Positions 1 through 7,770 of a stretch of DNA of 39,150 nucleotides are shown here, piece by piece. The translations under genes were made by a program, and so were the position numbers. This stretch comes from Euryarchaeota archaeon UBA556 (GTDB lineage Archaea > Thermoplasmatota > Poseidoniia > Poseidoniales > Thalassarchaeaceae): contig DADI01000080.1 of NCBI GenBank assembly GCA_002494975.1, positions 374-39,523 on the forward strand, in the 5' to 3' direction. Under the pieces are notes generated by a model. It was not told the DNA's origin, did no database searches, and was given only the letters and a program-made list of their open reading frames with translations. Position 1 is the stretch's first letter; every line of letters begins with the position of its first letter.

Positions 1-45
1 TTATGTCCAGAGTGTGGTTCCAGTCGACCAATGATTCAAGTCTAG
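1..45 (+). CDS. C-terminal fragment of a possible zinc-ribbon protein (partial)
   Basis: Reading frame 1 is open from the window edge to a TAG at 43-45 and encodes the end LCPECGSSRPMIQV. A CPxCG knuckle close to a C-terminus is typical of a zinc ribbon, so this is probably the end of a gene that starts outside the window. It converges on taw1 with a gap of 13 bases, a spacing seen between other genes here. Only 14 residues are visible. The parent protein cannot be named and the frame could be open by chance. Confidence 0.35.
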   Translation, partial: LCPECGSSRPMIQV

Positions 46-58
46 AATAAATTTTCCC

Positions 59-1075
59 TTAAAGTTGAGGTAGTGAGAATTTCTGAGGTTTAGCTATACC
101 CAAATCTTTTGGAAGATCACGGATTTTTGTAGGCAAAGTAACTGGGACCATTTCTTTACCAATTAATGCAACTCGACTCTCTCTTCTATCAGATAATACC
201 TCTCTTCCAACTAATGGTGCGAGATTTCTTGAGAACTCCATAACTTCATCGTGAGATGGCATATTCTCGATTGTATGATTTGATTGTGAATTCCCTACGT
301 AAATATATCCTTTAGCTTCGATAAAATCAGGGTCAGCAATATTGTCTAATCTTGCATAATCTTTCCAATGGCCTAAAGATTCTCCTTTAATCAGAGTGTG
401 TCTACAAACTGTTCTTGTATCTAAACTCGGAAGTAGTTCTAGAGTTTGTTCTAATTTTTCAAAAGCTGACTGATCGAATTTAGGCTTACAAATCCTGTCA
501 AAAATTTCTTTGTTAGGTGCATCTACGCTAACATAGAGTTGAGTAGGCAAAGTATCTAGATTTTCGATTACCTTTGGTAAAGAACCATTTGTTACAAGGA
601 AAGTAGAAACACCATGCTGATGACATATATCTAAGAATTCACCGAGTCTTGAATACAGGGTTGGTTCACCGTTAAGAGAAATAGCAACATGCTTTGGATC
701 TTGAGCGTCTAACCATTTTTCTCTTGGTACAGAGGGATGACCTCCAAATCCAGTCAATAGTCTTCTGTGAGCTTTTACTGATTGAAGAAATAACTCGTAT
801 GGGTCATCATCAATTTTAGTCAGACTATCTGAATGAGGCTCTCTCCAACAATATGTACATGCTAGGTTACAGGTATCTACATTAGGTGCCATTTGCATGC
901 AACCATGACTTTCAATTCCATAGAAAGTACCCTTGTAACAGGATCTATCGGCAACAAGACTTTGTTTTGTCCAATGGCAAACTTTGACTCCTCCGTGGTC
1001 TCCTACAAGGTGGTAACTTTGCTTTGCTAAACGAGCTGCAATCTTTGGCTCAATCTTAGTTACAGGGTTCTGCAT
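59..1075 (-). CDS. taw1: S-adenosylmethionine-dependent tRNA 4-demethylwyosine synthase (TYW1/Taw1)
   Basis: Radical SAM enzyme that condenses pyruvate carbons with N1-methylguanosine-37 of tRNA-Phe to give 4-demethylwyosine (imG-14), the tricyclic core of wybutosine-type bases. The radical SAM motif CNLACTYCWREP holds the CxxxCxxC cysteines (94, 98 and 101 of the longest frame). Three more cysteines (58, 71 and 84, in the family pattern CHWTKQSL, CYKGTFYGI, SHGC) fit the second Fe-S cluster of Taw1. The longest frame begins with TTG at 1150 and gives 363 residues. I prefer the ATG at 1075 because it is preceded by GGAGTTGA (1081-1088, minus strand), near-perfect Shine-Dalgarno, with ordinary spacing. 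The 338 residues then match the usual archaeal length. A Taw2-like enzyme for a later pathway step lies at about 10 kb. Function is secure; the start is less so. Confidence 0.93.
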   Translation of the reverse strand: MQNPVTKIEPKIAARLAKQSYHLVGDHGGVKVCHWTKQSLVADRSCYKGTFYGIESHGCMQMAPNVDTCNLACTYCWREPHSDSLTKIDDDPYELFLQSVKAHRRLLTGFGGHPSVPREKWLDAQDPKHVAISLNGEPTLYSRLGEFLDICHQHGVSTFLVTNGSLPKVIENLDTLPTQLYVSVDAPNKEIFDRICKPKFDQSAFEKLEQTLELLPSLDTRTVCRHTLIKGESLGHWKDYARLDNIADPDFIEAKGYIYVGNSQSNHTIENMPSHDEVMEFSRNLAPLVGREVLSDRRESRVALIGKEMVPVTLPTKIRDLPKDLGIAKPQKFSLPQL

Positions 1076-1214
1076 GGGTATCAACTCCGACATCACATCC
1101 CACATTGGGGCAGTGTCAGGCAGACCTTGGAGAGAAGGTTTAGATTTCAATTCTATGGATGAATTAGAATTCTAGGCAGGCGAACAAATTATCACTCAAC
1201 ACTTGTACGGTGGC

Positions 1215-1808
1215 ATGATGACTGACCTGTTAAATGCCAATACATATCTCATTAGGAAAAAACTCATGAAGATTTTAGGTGAAGAATTTCACATCTATCC
1301 AGATGATAATCAAGAGGACTTAATTGGATATGCGAAACAAAAAGCATTGAAGTTGAAAGAGGATATTAGAGTATTTTCTGATGACTCTGAGTCTCACGAA
1401 ATTTTGAAAATTAAGGCGCGTGGAGTTCTTGACATATGGTCGCAATCTTATGACTTCACAGATCCAAATACTGGCGAGAATATAGGAGGGGTACAGCGTC
1501 AGGGAGGTAAATCACTACTTCAGGACTCTTATTCTCTTTATGATTCTAATAATCAAAAATATGGTGAGATTAAAGAAGACAGTATGATGAATGCTTTGAT
1601 ACGCCGTTTTGTTCCGTTTGCAAATCTTGCCTTTCCTCAGGTATTTTCTATGAATGTACAAGGTCAACCATCAATTACTTTAACACAAAAAATAAACCCC
1701 ATAATTCAGAAACTTACAGTACAGATTCCAGATGGAAATCAGTTAGACCGTAGAGTGGTATTAGGTGCTGCAATGATACTTATTACAATTGAAGGTAAGC
1801 AAAATTAG
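1215..1808 (+). CDS. LURP-one-related / tubby-like fold protein
   Basis: About 197 residues. The pattern of an N-terminal NTYLIRKKLMKILGEEFHIY stretch, then short beta strands such as LKLKEDIRVFSDDS, ILKIKARGVLDIW and the segment YSLYDSNNQKYGEIKED, is that of the LURP-one-related family (YxjI in bacteria), which has the tubby/scramblase twelve-stranded beta-barrel fold. These proteins are thought to bind lipid or membrane, but no biochemical role is established. No signal peptide or clear membrane helix is visible, apart from a hydrophobic C-terminal strand (VVLGAAMILITI) expected for the buried helix of the fold. The longest frame starts with TTG at 1203; the ATG at 1215 or 1218 is more likely. 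It stands alone between divergent taw1 and the guaB promoter. Confidence 0.75.
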   Translation: MMTDLLNANTYLIRKKLMKILGEEFHIYPDDNQEDLIGYAKQKALKLKEDIRVFSDDSESHEILKIKARGVLDIWSQSYDFTDPNTGENIGGVQRQGGKSLLQDSYSLYDSNNQKYGEIKEDSMMNALIRRFVPFANLAFPQVFSMNVQGQPSITLTQKINPIIQKLTVQIPDGNQLDRRVVLGAAMILITIEGKQN

Positions 1809-1875
1809 AATCGTTGTGAAAATAGATAATTGGTTTAATAAAAATTAAAGAATATTTTCCTTGAATTGATTTTTG

Positions 1876-1919
1876 TTATACTATAATGGAACCATTGAAA
1901 TAGGAATGGTCTAGGCCAT
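1876..1919 (+). promoter_or_regulatory. guaB promoter region with clustered ATGG/CCAT dyads
   Basis: A TATA-like box TTATACTATA lies at 1876-1885. Directly after it comes the palindrome AATGG-AA-CCATT (1885-1896). A second dyad, ATGGTCTAGGCCAT with one mismatched pair, lies at 1906-1919, and ACCATT (1891-1896) also pairs with AATGGT (1905-1910). The guaB start codon is at 1925. If the box is the promoter, transcription starts near 1905, so one dyad lies between TATA and start site and the other in the short leader, both typical positions for an archaeal repressor site. Regulation is inferred; the symmetry is seen. Confidence 0.45.
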
Positions 1920-1924
1920 CTTTA

Positions 1925-3388
1925 ATGGCACAGGACAGCATACCAGAGGCTCTTACCTTTGATGACGTACTTTTGTTACCTGCTGAATCAGCGGTACTTC
2001 CGGCTCAAGTGAAATTGAAAACTAGACTCACGTCTACTATTTCTCTCAACATTCCTATAATGTCTGCTGCAATGGATACAGTAACCGAATCTCGTATGGC
2101 TATTGCTTTAGCCCAGGCGGGTGGAATCGGTGTCATTCATCGTAATATGAGTATTGAAGAACAAGCTTCTAAAGTTAATTCAGTCAAGAGATTTGAGTCG
2201 GGTTTAGTTCTTGATCCTATTACTATAACTCCTGAAACAACTATTGGAGAAATGCGCCGATTGAAAGATAAACACGGTTTTTCTGGTTTACCCGTTATTG
2301 ATAATGATGAGATATTAGTCGGTATTATTACAAATCGAGATATTCGATTTGTAGATGATGACCAGCAACTAGTTTCTTCTATGATGACTACAGAGTTAGT
2401 TACCGTCCCAGAGCATGTTGATCCAGAATACGCTAAGAAATTACTTCATCAACATAGAATTGAAAAATTATTAGTTGTAGATTCAGACGGGAAATGCACG
2501 GGAATGATGACTGTAAGAGATATTCAACGTAGTCGAGATAATCCTGACTCTTGTAAAGATCATCATGGTCGTTTACGAGTTGCTGCAGCGACAGGAACTG
2601 GTGAAAAAGGAATTTCAAGGGCTCTTGCCTTGTTTGAAGCAGGGGCAGATGTAGTTGTTGTTGATACAGCTCATGGACATTCTCATGGAGTTTTACACAC
2701 AGTTGCAAAGATACGTGAAATGGCGGGCCCAGAAGCACAGATAATTGCAGGAAATGTGGCTACAGGAGCTGCAGCAGAGGCATTAATCTCTGCAGGTGCA
2801 AATGCAATAAAAGTAGGAATCGGTCCCGGTTCTATTTGTACTACAAGGATAGTATCTGGAGTTGGTGTTCCTCAACTAACTGCAGTGCAAAGTGTAGTTT
2901 CTGTTTGTAAGAAATCAAACATACCTGTAATTGCTGACGGTGGAATTAAATTCAGCGGAGATATTGCTAAGGCAATTGCTGCTGGTGCGGATTGTGTGAT
3001 GGTAGGCAGTGTACTTGCAGGAACTGACGAAGCCCCTGGCGAAGTTATTCTTTACCAAGGTAGATCATACAAAGTATATCGAGGAATGGGTTCAGTAGGT
3101 GCGATGAGCAAAGGTGCTCATGATCGTTACTTCCAATCAGAACAGGGTGATACAAGTAAGTATGTACCAGAAGGAATCGAAGGAAGAGTACCTGCCAGAG
3201 GCCCAGTAGAGAATGTAATTCATCAACTAACTGGTGGTCTACGTTCAAGTATGGGATATACCGGAAACCCTGATATCTCTTCTATGAAAGTCAATTGTGA
3301 TTTTGTCCGTATAACTAATGCTGGATTATCTGAATCACATGTTCATGATGTAGAAATTACTCGTGAAGCTCCAAATTATAGGAGATGA
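1925..3388 (+). CDS. guaB: Inosine-5'-monophosphate dehydrogenase
   Basis: Catalyses the NAD-dependent oxidation of IMP to XMP, the committed step of guanine nucleotide synthesis, in the cytoplasm. At 487 residues it has the full family length. The N-terminus [19 protein letters not shown] is characteristic. A CBS-domain pair (about residues 95-205, with [10 protein letters not shown] and [12 protein letters not shown]) interrupts the TIM barrel. The catalytic loop [17 protein letters not shown] carries the nucleophile Cys305. The phosphate-binding [16 protein letters not shown] and the flap with YFQSEQGD follow. The ATG at 1925 is the only sensible start. msrA follows within four bases of the stop (or overlaps it), so the two probably form an operon. 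Palindromes in the promoter region suggest transcriptional control. Confidence 0.97.
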   Translation: MAQDSIPEALTFDDVLLLPAESAVLPAQVKLKTRLTSTISLNIPIMSAAMDTVTESRMAIALAQAGGIGVIHRNMSIEEQASKVNSVKRFESGLVLDPITITPETTIGEMRRLKDKHGFSGLPVIDNDEILVGIITNRDIRFVDDDQQLVSSMMTTELVTVPEHVDPEYAKKLLHQHRIEKLLVVDSDGKCTGMMTVRDIQRSRDNPDSCKDHHGRLRVAAATGTGEKGISRALALFEAGADVVVVDTAHGHSHGVLHTVAKIREMAGPEAQIIAGNVATGAAAEALISAGANAIKVGIGPGSICTTRIVSGVGVPQLTAVQSVVSVCKKSNIPVIADGGIKFSGDIAKAIAAGADCVMVGSVLAGTDEAPGEVILYQGRSYKVYRGMGSVGAMSKGAHDRYFQSEQGDTSKYVPEGIEGRVPARGPVENVIHQLTGGLRSSMGYTGNPDISSMKVNCDFVRITNAGLSESHVHDVEITREAPNYRR

Positions 3389-3392
3389 AATA

Positions 3393-3914
3393 TTGGATAC
3401 CATAGTGCTGGGTGGTGGTTGTTTCTGGTGTGTCGAAGGCGCATTACTAGGATTAAATGGAGTTACTAAAGTTACTCCAGGATATAGTGGTGGTCATACT
3501 GAAAATCCAACCTATGAGGAAGTTTGCAGTAAGAAAAGTGGACACGCAGAGGTTGTTGAGGTGACTTTTGATGAAGATACAATTCCTAGAAGAATATTGC
3601 TTGAAGTATTCTTTACTTGCCACGACCCAACTCAATTAAATCGTCAAGGAAATGATATAGGGCCTCAGTATAGAAGCGTTATTTTCTATAAAAACGATGA
3701 AGAACTAAAAGATGTCGAAGAGGTAATAGGGTATCTCCAGCAAAACTTTGTAGACGATATAGTGACTGAAGTCAGTCCTTTGATAAATTTCTTTATTGCC
3801 GAAAATATTCATCATAATTATTTTGCAAACAATCCTAACAACCCATATTGTTCAATGGTTGTGGGCCCTAAGATTTCTAAAACAAGAGCAAAACATGCTT
3901 CATTATACAAATAG
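3393..3914 (+). CDS. msrA: Peptide methionine-S-sulfoxide reductase MsrA
   Basis: Reduces the S-epimer of methionine sulfoxide in proteins and free methionine. The active-site motif GGCFWCVEG near the N-terminus holds the catalytic cysteine. GYSGGHTENPTYEEVCS, GHAEVVEV, FFTCHDPTQLNRQGNDIGPQYRS and the C-terminal NPNNPYC stretch are family signatures. The frame extends back to a GTG at 3363 that would overlap guaB. I prefer the TTG at 3393, four bases after the guaB stop, because GGAG at 3381-3384 sits at ribosome-binding distance and the protein then begins LDTIVLGGGCFWC, as relatives do (173 residues). Translation is likely coupled to guaB, whose stop overlaps the ribosome site. An oxidative-stress repair role fits a sunlit marine habitat (inference). 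Confidence 0.93.
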   Translation: MDTIVLGGGCFWCVEGALLGLNGVTKVTPGYSGGHTENPTYEEVCSKKSGHAEVVEVTFDEDTIPRRILLEVFFTCHDPTQLNRQGNDIGPQYRSVIFYKNDEELKDVEEVIGYLQQNFVDDIVTEVSPLINFFIAENIHHNYFANNPNNPYCSMVVGPKISKTRAKHASLYK

Positions 3915-4005
3915 ATAATTTCTACTTGATTTCTTAATTTCTATCAACTAATGCCGATATTACACGTTTTATCTTGGGTAATATTCAACTATTGAAGAAA
4001 GTGCA

Positions 4006-4449
4006 ATGCTCTTTATGGCAGCGAGGGCGAGCAATGATAACTCATCCTCTTACGATAAAGCATGGACAATTCATGCGTCAATAATAGGTCTGAATACTGG
4101 TAATATTTTATTCCAGGGTCTGGAATTGGATTCATCGAATCCCGACATGATTGTAATTACAGGACTTACAATATTAGCTGCAGCACTTCCCTTCCAAGCT
4201 ATATTTTTCTTAATAAATTCATATATCCAAGAATTTGATGGTATGCATGAACTAGAATATGCTATGTTGGAAAGATTATTGATCATTTGTCAAGTAATAT
4301 CATATTCATCACTGATTGGTATAGCTATTCTAATGACTAATACTCATCATTACATCGGCATGGCTTTCATAACTTCGGCAATTTTAGCAATATTATTCCT
4401 CAGAACAGCGTCGAATCAGGCAGATACGCTATCTAGAATATCTAGATAG
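4006..4449 (+). CDS. Small integral membrane protein, unknown function
   Basis: 147 residues, not recognised. Three clear membrane helices are visible: around residues 48-72 (MIVITGLTILAAALPFQAIF), 89-110 (LLIICQVISYSSLIGIAIL) and 115-136 (IGMAFITSAILAILFLRTA). A weaker hydrophobic stretch precedes them. There is no catalytic motif. A TATA-like GGTAATATT lies about 26 bases upstream of the ATG at 4006, suggesting a leaderless transcript; the ATG at 4015 is an alternative. The next gene, also a membrane protein, begins 16 bases after the stop, so the pair is probably co-transcribed and could form one complex (inference). Confidence 0.75.
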   Translation: MLFMAARASNDNSSSYDKAWTIHASIIGLNTGNILFQGLELDSSNPDMIVITGLTILAAALPFQAIFFLINSYIQEFDGMHELEYAMLERLLIICQVISYSSLIGIAILMTNTHHYIGMAFITSAILAILFLRTASNQADTLSRISR

Positions 4450-4465
4450 TGAAGGGGTGACATTC

Positions 4466-5305
4466 ATGGTAGACGGTGTATCAGTCAGTATTATGTCGGA
4501 TGCAATATATTTCCCTAGCCTCCCTCCTGAGTCTCCCTGGGAAGCATATTTATTGCTTCTAATTATTCCATTTTTATTACGCTTAATTCTCATTGCCCCT
4601 CCATTGATTGATTTAGTTAATACATATGCTCCACCAGGAGATAGAACTCAACATGTGAAATGGTTCCTAGGTAGATTGAAGAAATTACCAGTCGATGGCT
4701 TTTGGAAGATTGTTATGAATGAGATTCTTTCATTCATTTTACCTGCTTTAATTGCATTAACCGCTAGATTAGTTATAAATGGCGACATTGGATGGAAAAG
4801 TTGGGAAGAGACTCCTGATTTCGGAATATTCTTATTGATCTTAGCAGGTATAATTTGGTTAGTTGTAGATTTTGGTAAGGTAACTCGTTCACGTAAAAAT
4901 ATTCAAACAATTGCAAAGTATAATTTGACTACCGCTAAAGCTATTGTCGAGGGTGCTGTAATTGGTCGTGAATTTCTCAAAACTGTTGATGAGTTTACAA
5001 TACCTCGTCCTTGGAGGGAGGTTATTGATATCTCAGAAGATACCGATGGAGTTCATAAGCCGGAAAAAACGAATCCATTACAAGATATTATCACCAATCT
5101 TCTTGACAAGGGTGTTGATATGCTTGAAGAAGTTCTAATTAAGGCTAAAGATCCTGCCTCAGGAATGATTGAAAAAATTGATACAGAAATCAGAGAACGT
5201 ATTACAAAACAGGTTCAAGCCTCTTCTCGATCATTGATGAGAGATATTGTTTTCTCAATAGCACCTATCGTTGTCTTAGTTGCACTTCAACGATTTATAG
5301 GTTGA
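4466..5305 (+). CDS. Membrane protein with central cytoplasmic domain, unknown function
   Basis: About 279 residues, no recognised family. Helices are predicted by eye at the N-terminus (WEAYLLLLIIPFLLRLILIA), around residues 95-115 (EILSFILPALIALTARLVI), 127-147 (GIFLLILAGIIWLVVDFG) and at the extreme C-terminus (SIAPIVVLVALQRFIG). About 120 mostly helical, charged residues lie between the third and last helix and may form a coiled or amphipathic domain. The longest frame begins with GTG at 4457. The ATG at 4466 is better because GGGGTGA (4454-4460) is correctly placed before it. It follows its membrane-protein neighbour closely and overlaps the convergent MFS gene by 11 bases. Confidence 0.75.
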   Translation: MVDGVSVSIMSDAIYFPSLPPESPWEAYLLLLIIPFLLRLILIAPPLIDLVNTYAPPGDRTQHVKWFLGRLKKLPVDGFWKIVMNEILSFILPALIALTARLVINGDIGWKSWEETPDFGIFLLILAGIIWLVVDFGKVTRSRKNIQTIAKYNLTTAKAIVEGAVIGREFLKTVDEFTIPRPWREVIDISEDTDGVHKPEKTNPLQDIITNLLDKGVDMLEEVLIKAKDPASGMIEKIDTEIRERITKQVQASSRSLMRDIVFSIAPIVVLVALQRFIG

Positions 5306-6575
5306 GCACAGGATCTTCTAAATTGAATATAACTTTCTCTTTAGGAGAAGCCAATACAATCCATCCTATACCCATAATAATTTGAATAAGGGCAGACAAA
5401 GCTATTACTTCTCTTAACTGAAGGAATTCATTTTCAAGAATAAAACCTGCTGTTATCGCAGAAATACCCATCATAAGAGTTAGTGCGAGGAAATCTGCAC
5501 CCGCAACTCTCCCCCTCCATTCATCTCCAGAACGTTCTTGAGTCAAGGTTGTTGATTGAACCCAATTGAAACCGCTGGATGCATGTGATATAAATATCAT
5601 TACCAGTAGTAAATTATTCCATACCATCAATGAAATGATGATATAAAATATTCCAGATATTCCTACTGCTAAACCTATCAAGTATGGCCTTAGTAGTTTA
5701 TTTCTCATCAACGGTCTTCCCGCCATAGGGCCGAATCCTGAACCAAATCCTCTGGCCATGAATAGAATCCCTATTCCTGCCGCAATATCTCCAAAGTTAT
5801 CTTCAGTCATCCCTATCATTATCAAGAGAAAGATCTGTGCTCCTCCTCCTGAAGACCACAGCGCCTTAGCGATTACTAATCTTCTAACTTCTGGATTTTG
5901 AAGAATATATTTCCAACCATCAGTAATATCCTTGGTAACAACTTTCGGAGTCATATTTTCACGTTCACTTGTATCTGGACCGCCAAAAGGAAGCGTCATG
6001 ATACAAATTGCTGAACTAAGGAATGTTAGTGCGTCTATCCATAATGCGACTGTTATACCATATTCTGCAATCGTCAAACCACCTATAGAAGCTCCTACAC
6101 CTAATGCAATTGACCAGCCACCTGACCCTAGGGCATTAGCAGTTAGTAGTTCATCATCATTACAAATATTTGGTAAATAGGCGTATTGTGCAGGATCGAA
6201 AATAGATTTAGCCGCCACCATTGCAACTGCTAGAAAATATACTGATAACAGTTTATTATCAGTATATAACAAATCAAATTGCAATACTATAGCCAAAACA
6301 ATAAAAGCTGCTAAATCAGAACAAATCATCAGCCCTTTACGAGAGTAACGATCAGCTAACATACCTGTAAAAGGAGTCATTGCAGCTAATGAAAAACTCC
6401 TTGTTGCTAAAACTCCGGCTATGGCTAGAGGTGAATTATCACTTGCATCCCCTGCTAATATGAATAGTGCAATAACAGTGAACCAATCTCCAATATAGGA
6501 CAATTCTTGTGCTATGAATAATCGACGAAATGAGTGATTATTTTTGAGTATCTGTATATATCCTACACCACTCAT
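5295..6575 (-). CDS. Major facilitator superfamily exporter (MFS_3 / EntS-like)
   Basis: About 426 residues with the alternating hydrophobic pattern of twelve membrane helices. The segment FTGMLADRYSRKGLMICSD is the loop 2-3 signature of the superfamily (GxLADRxGRR-like), and the N-terminal FRRLFIAQELSYIGDWFTVI is typical of the MFS_3 group of exporters that includes enterobactin and drug efflux proteins. The substrate cannot be read from sequence. The frame extends to a GTG at 6587. The ATG at 6575 is preferred because GGAGGT lies just upstream. The gene is divergent from orn, and a perfect 15-base palindrome (6595-6609) sits in the shared promoter region, pointing to a dedicated regulator. 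Confidence 0.88.
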   Translation of the reverse strand: MSGVGYIQILKNNHSFRRLFIAQELSYIGDWFTVIALFILAGDASDNSPLAIAGVLATRSFSLAAMTPFTGMLADRYSRKGLMICSDLAAFIVLAIVLQFDLLYTDNKLLSVYFLAVAMVAAKSIFDPAQYAYLPNICNDDELLTANALGSGGWSIALGVGASIGGLTIAEYGITVALWIDALTFLSSAICIMTLPFGGPDTSERENMTPKVVTKDITDGWKYILQNPEVRRLVIAKALWSSGGGAQIFLLIMIGMTEDNFGDIAAGIGILFMARGFGSGFGPMAGRPLMRNKLLRPYLIGLAVGISGIFYIIISLMVWNNLLLVMIFISHASSGFNWVQSTTLTQERSGDEWRGRVAGADFLALTLMMGISAITAGFILENEFLQLREVIALSALIQIIMGIGWIVLASPKEKVIFNLEDPVLNL

Positions 6576-6594
6576 AGACCTCCGCACAACTCAT

Positions 6595-6609
6595 TCATTA
6601 TCATAATGA
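6595..6609. promoter_or_regulatory. Perfect palindrome in the MFS/orn divergent promoter region
   Basis: TCATTAT-C-ATAATGA has 7-base arms around a single central base. It lies 20 bases upstream of the MFS start codon and 45 bases upstream of the orn start codon, and overlaps the AT-rich stretch that would serve as the MFS TATA region. Its size and position fit a dimeric repressor operator. No binding protein is identified. Confidence 0.4.
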
Positions 6610-6653
6610 TGCTCAATCATAACTCATAAGACTGAAGTGTTCTCGCGAGCATC

Positions 6654-7193
6654 ATGGTTGAAGACCGGCTGGTATGGATTGATCTTGAAATGACCGGATT
6701 AGATCCTTATGAAAATACAATCATTGAGATTGCAACCATTGTTACTGAAGCAGATCTTTCTATAGTAGCAGAGGGACCTAGTTTCGCGATTTCTGTATCG
6801 GAAGAGGATTTAGCTAAAATGGATGAGTGGAATGTTTCTCATCATACAGAGAATGGTTTGATAAAACGAGTTAGAGATTCCGAAACTAGTATGAGTGATG
6901 CAGAATTCGCCACTCTTGAATTTTTGCAGCTACATTGCTTAGCTGGTGTACCGCCTTTGTGTGGTAACACCATTGGTCAAGATCGACGTTTTCTAAGGAG
7001 ATACATGCCAACCCTTCACTCATTTTTTCATTATCGTAGTGTCGATGTTACTAGTGTCAAAGAATTAGTAAGAAGATGGTATCCTGAATTACCTAAGTGG
7101 AAGAATAATTCTGGCCATAGAGCACTAGGAGATATTCGTGGCAGTATTAACGAACTTTCTTACTATAGAGAGCATATTTTTATCAAAGAATAA
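6654..7193 (+). CDS. orn: Oligoribonuclease (DEDDh 3'-5' exonuclease)
   Basis: Degrades short RNA oligonucleotides, down to dinucleotides, to mononucleotides in the cytoplasm. All acidic active-site residues are present: Asp10 and Glu12 in VWIDLEMTGLDP, Asp110 in GNTIGQDRRFLRRYMP, and His155/Asp160 in SGHRALGDI. At 179 residues the length equals the bacterial enzyme. Orn is known mainly from proteobacteria, actinobacteria and eukaryotes (REXO2), so an archaeal copy suggests acquisition by transfer (inference). The ATG at 6654 leaves about 80 bases to the divergent MFS start. A SprT-like gene follows 16 bases after the stop, in the same direction. Confidence 0.93.
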   Translation: MVEDRLVWIDLEMTGLDPYENTIIEIATIVTEADLSIVAEGPSFAISVSEEDLAKMDEWNVSHHTENGLIKRVRDSETSMSDAEFATLEFLQLHCLAGVPPLCGNTIGQDRRFLRRYMPTLHSFFHYRSVDVTSVKELVRRWYPELPKWKNNSGHRALGDIRGSINELSYYREHIFIKE

Positions 7194-7209
7194 TAGATGA
7201 GAAATTACT

Positions 7210-7770
7210 ATGGAACAATACCTAGTTCCAGATTTTCATCAATTACGAGAAATAGTTATTTCTAAAATGAGATGTTTTTCTGATAATTCAGGTAATGGAA
7301 TCTTTAGCGATATCGAGTTGTCTAATTTATCAAGAATAGAACTATCCTATCTCTCTAAAAACTCAGTTTCTCGCCATGGCCTTACAACTAATTTAGATAA
7401 ATCTAAGAGGATTAGTATTAACAATTGTAGAGTACGTCTAAATCGTAACTTATTTCAAGAAAAATATCTTGATTATGCTGAATTTGTTCTTTTCCATGAA
7501 TATATTCATTGTCTCGGAAACTTCACTCACAATAGAGAGTTTCGTATTATTGAAAATTTATGGCCTAATAAGAAAGAAATGAATATTATTGGAAAGAAAT
7601 TAACTCGAGAGTTACAAGATAGTAAGTCTAAGTGGGCATGGACTTGTTCTAAGTGTGGTTTTATTGTGAGGAAAAGTACTCGGAAATTTCGTAGCAATTA
7701 TTTTCATAAAGAATGTCTAGGGAAGTTGGAAAATATACCAATTATTCTTCCCACCAAGCAGGAACATTGA
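7210..7770 (+). CDS. SprT-like zinc metalloprotease domain protein
   Basis: 186 residues. The HExxH zinc-protease motif is seen as FHEYIH (His96, Glu97, His100), followed by THNREFR, whose His107 matches the third metal ligand of SprT/Spartan proteins (HGxxFxxI-type). The C-terminal part has Cys146-x2-Cys149 (WTCSKCGFIVRK) and His166-x2-Cys169 (FHKECL), which fit a zinc ribbon like that ending SprT-family proteins. Eukaryotic SPRTN cleaves DNA-protein crosslinks; bacterial and archaeal SprT roles are not settled. It is probably co-transcribed with orn. The 3' end overlaps the convergent hydrolase gene by 29 bases. Confidence 0.82.
   Translation: MEQYLVPDFHQLREIVISKMRCFSDNSGNGIFSDIELSNLSRIELSYLSKNSVSRHGLTTNLDKSKRISINNCRVRLNRNLFQEKYLDYAEFVLFHEYIHCLGNFTHNREFRIIENLWPNKKEMNIIGKKLTRELQDSKSKWAWTCSKCGFIVRKSTRKFRSNYFHKECLGKLENIPIILPTKQEH

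Noticed and set aside
2433..2738. Minus-strand frame inside guaB
   Set aside because: The product is rich in His, Leu and Gln and mirrors the codons of the strongly supported guaB gene.
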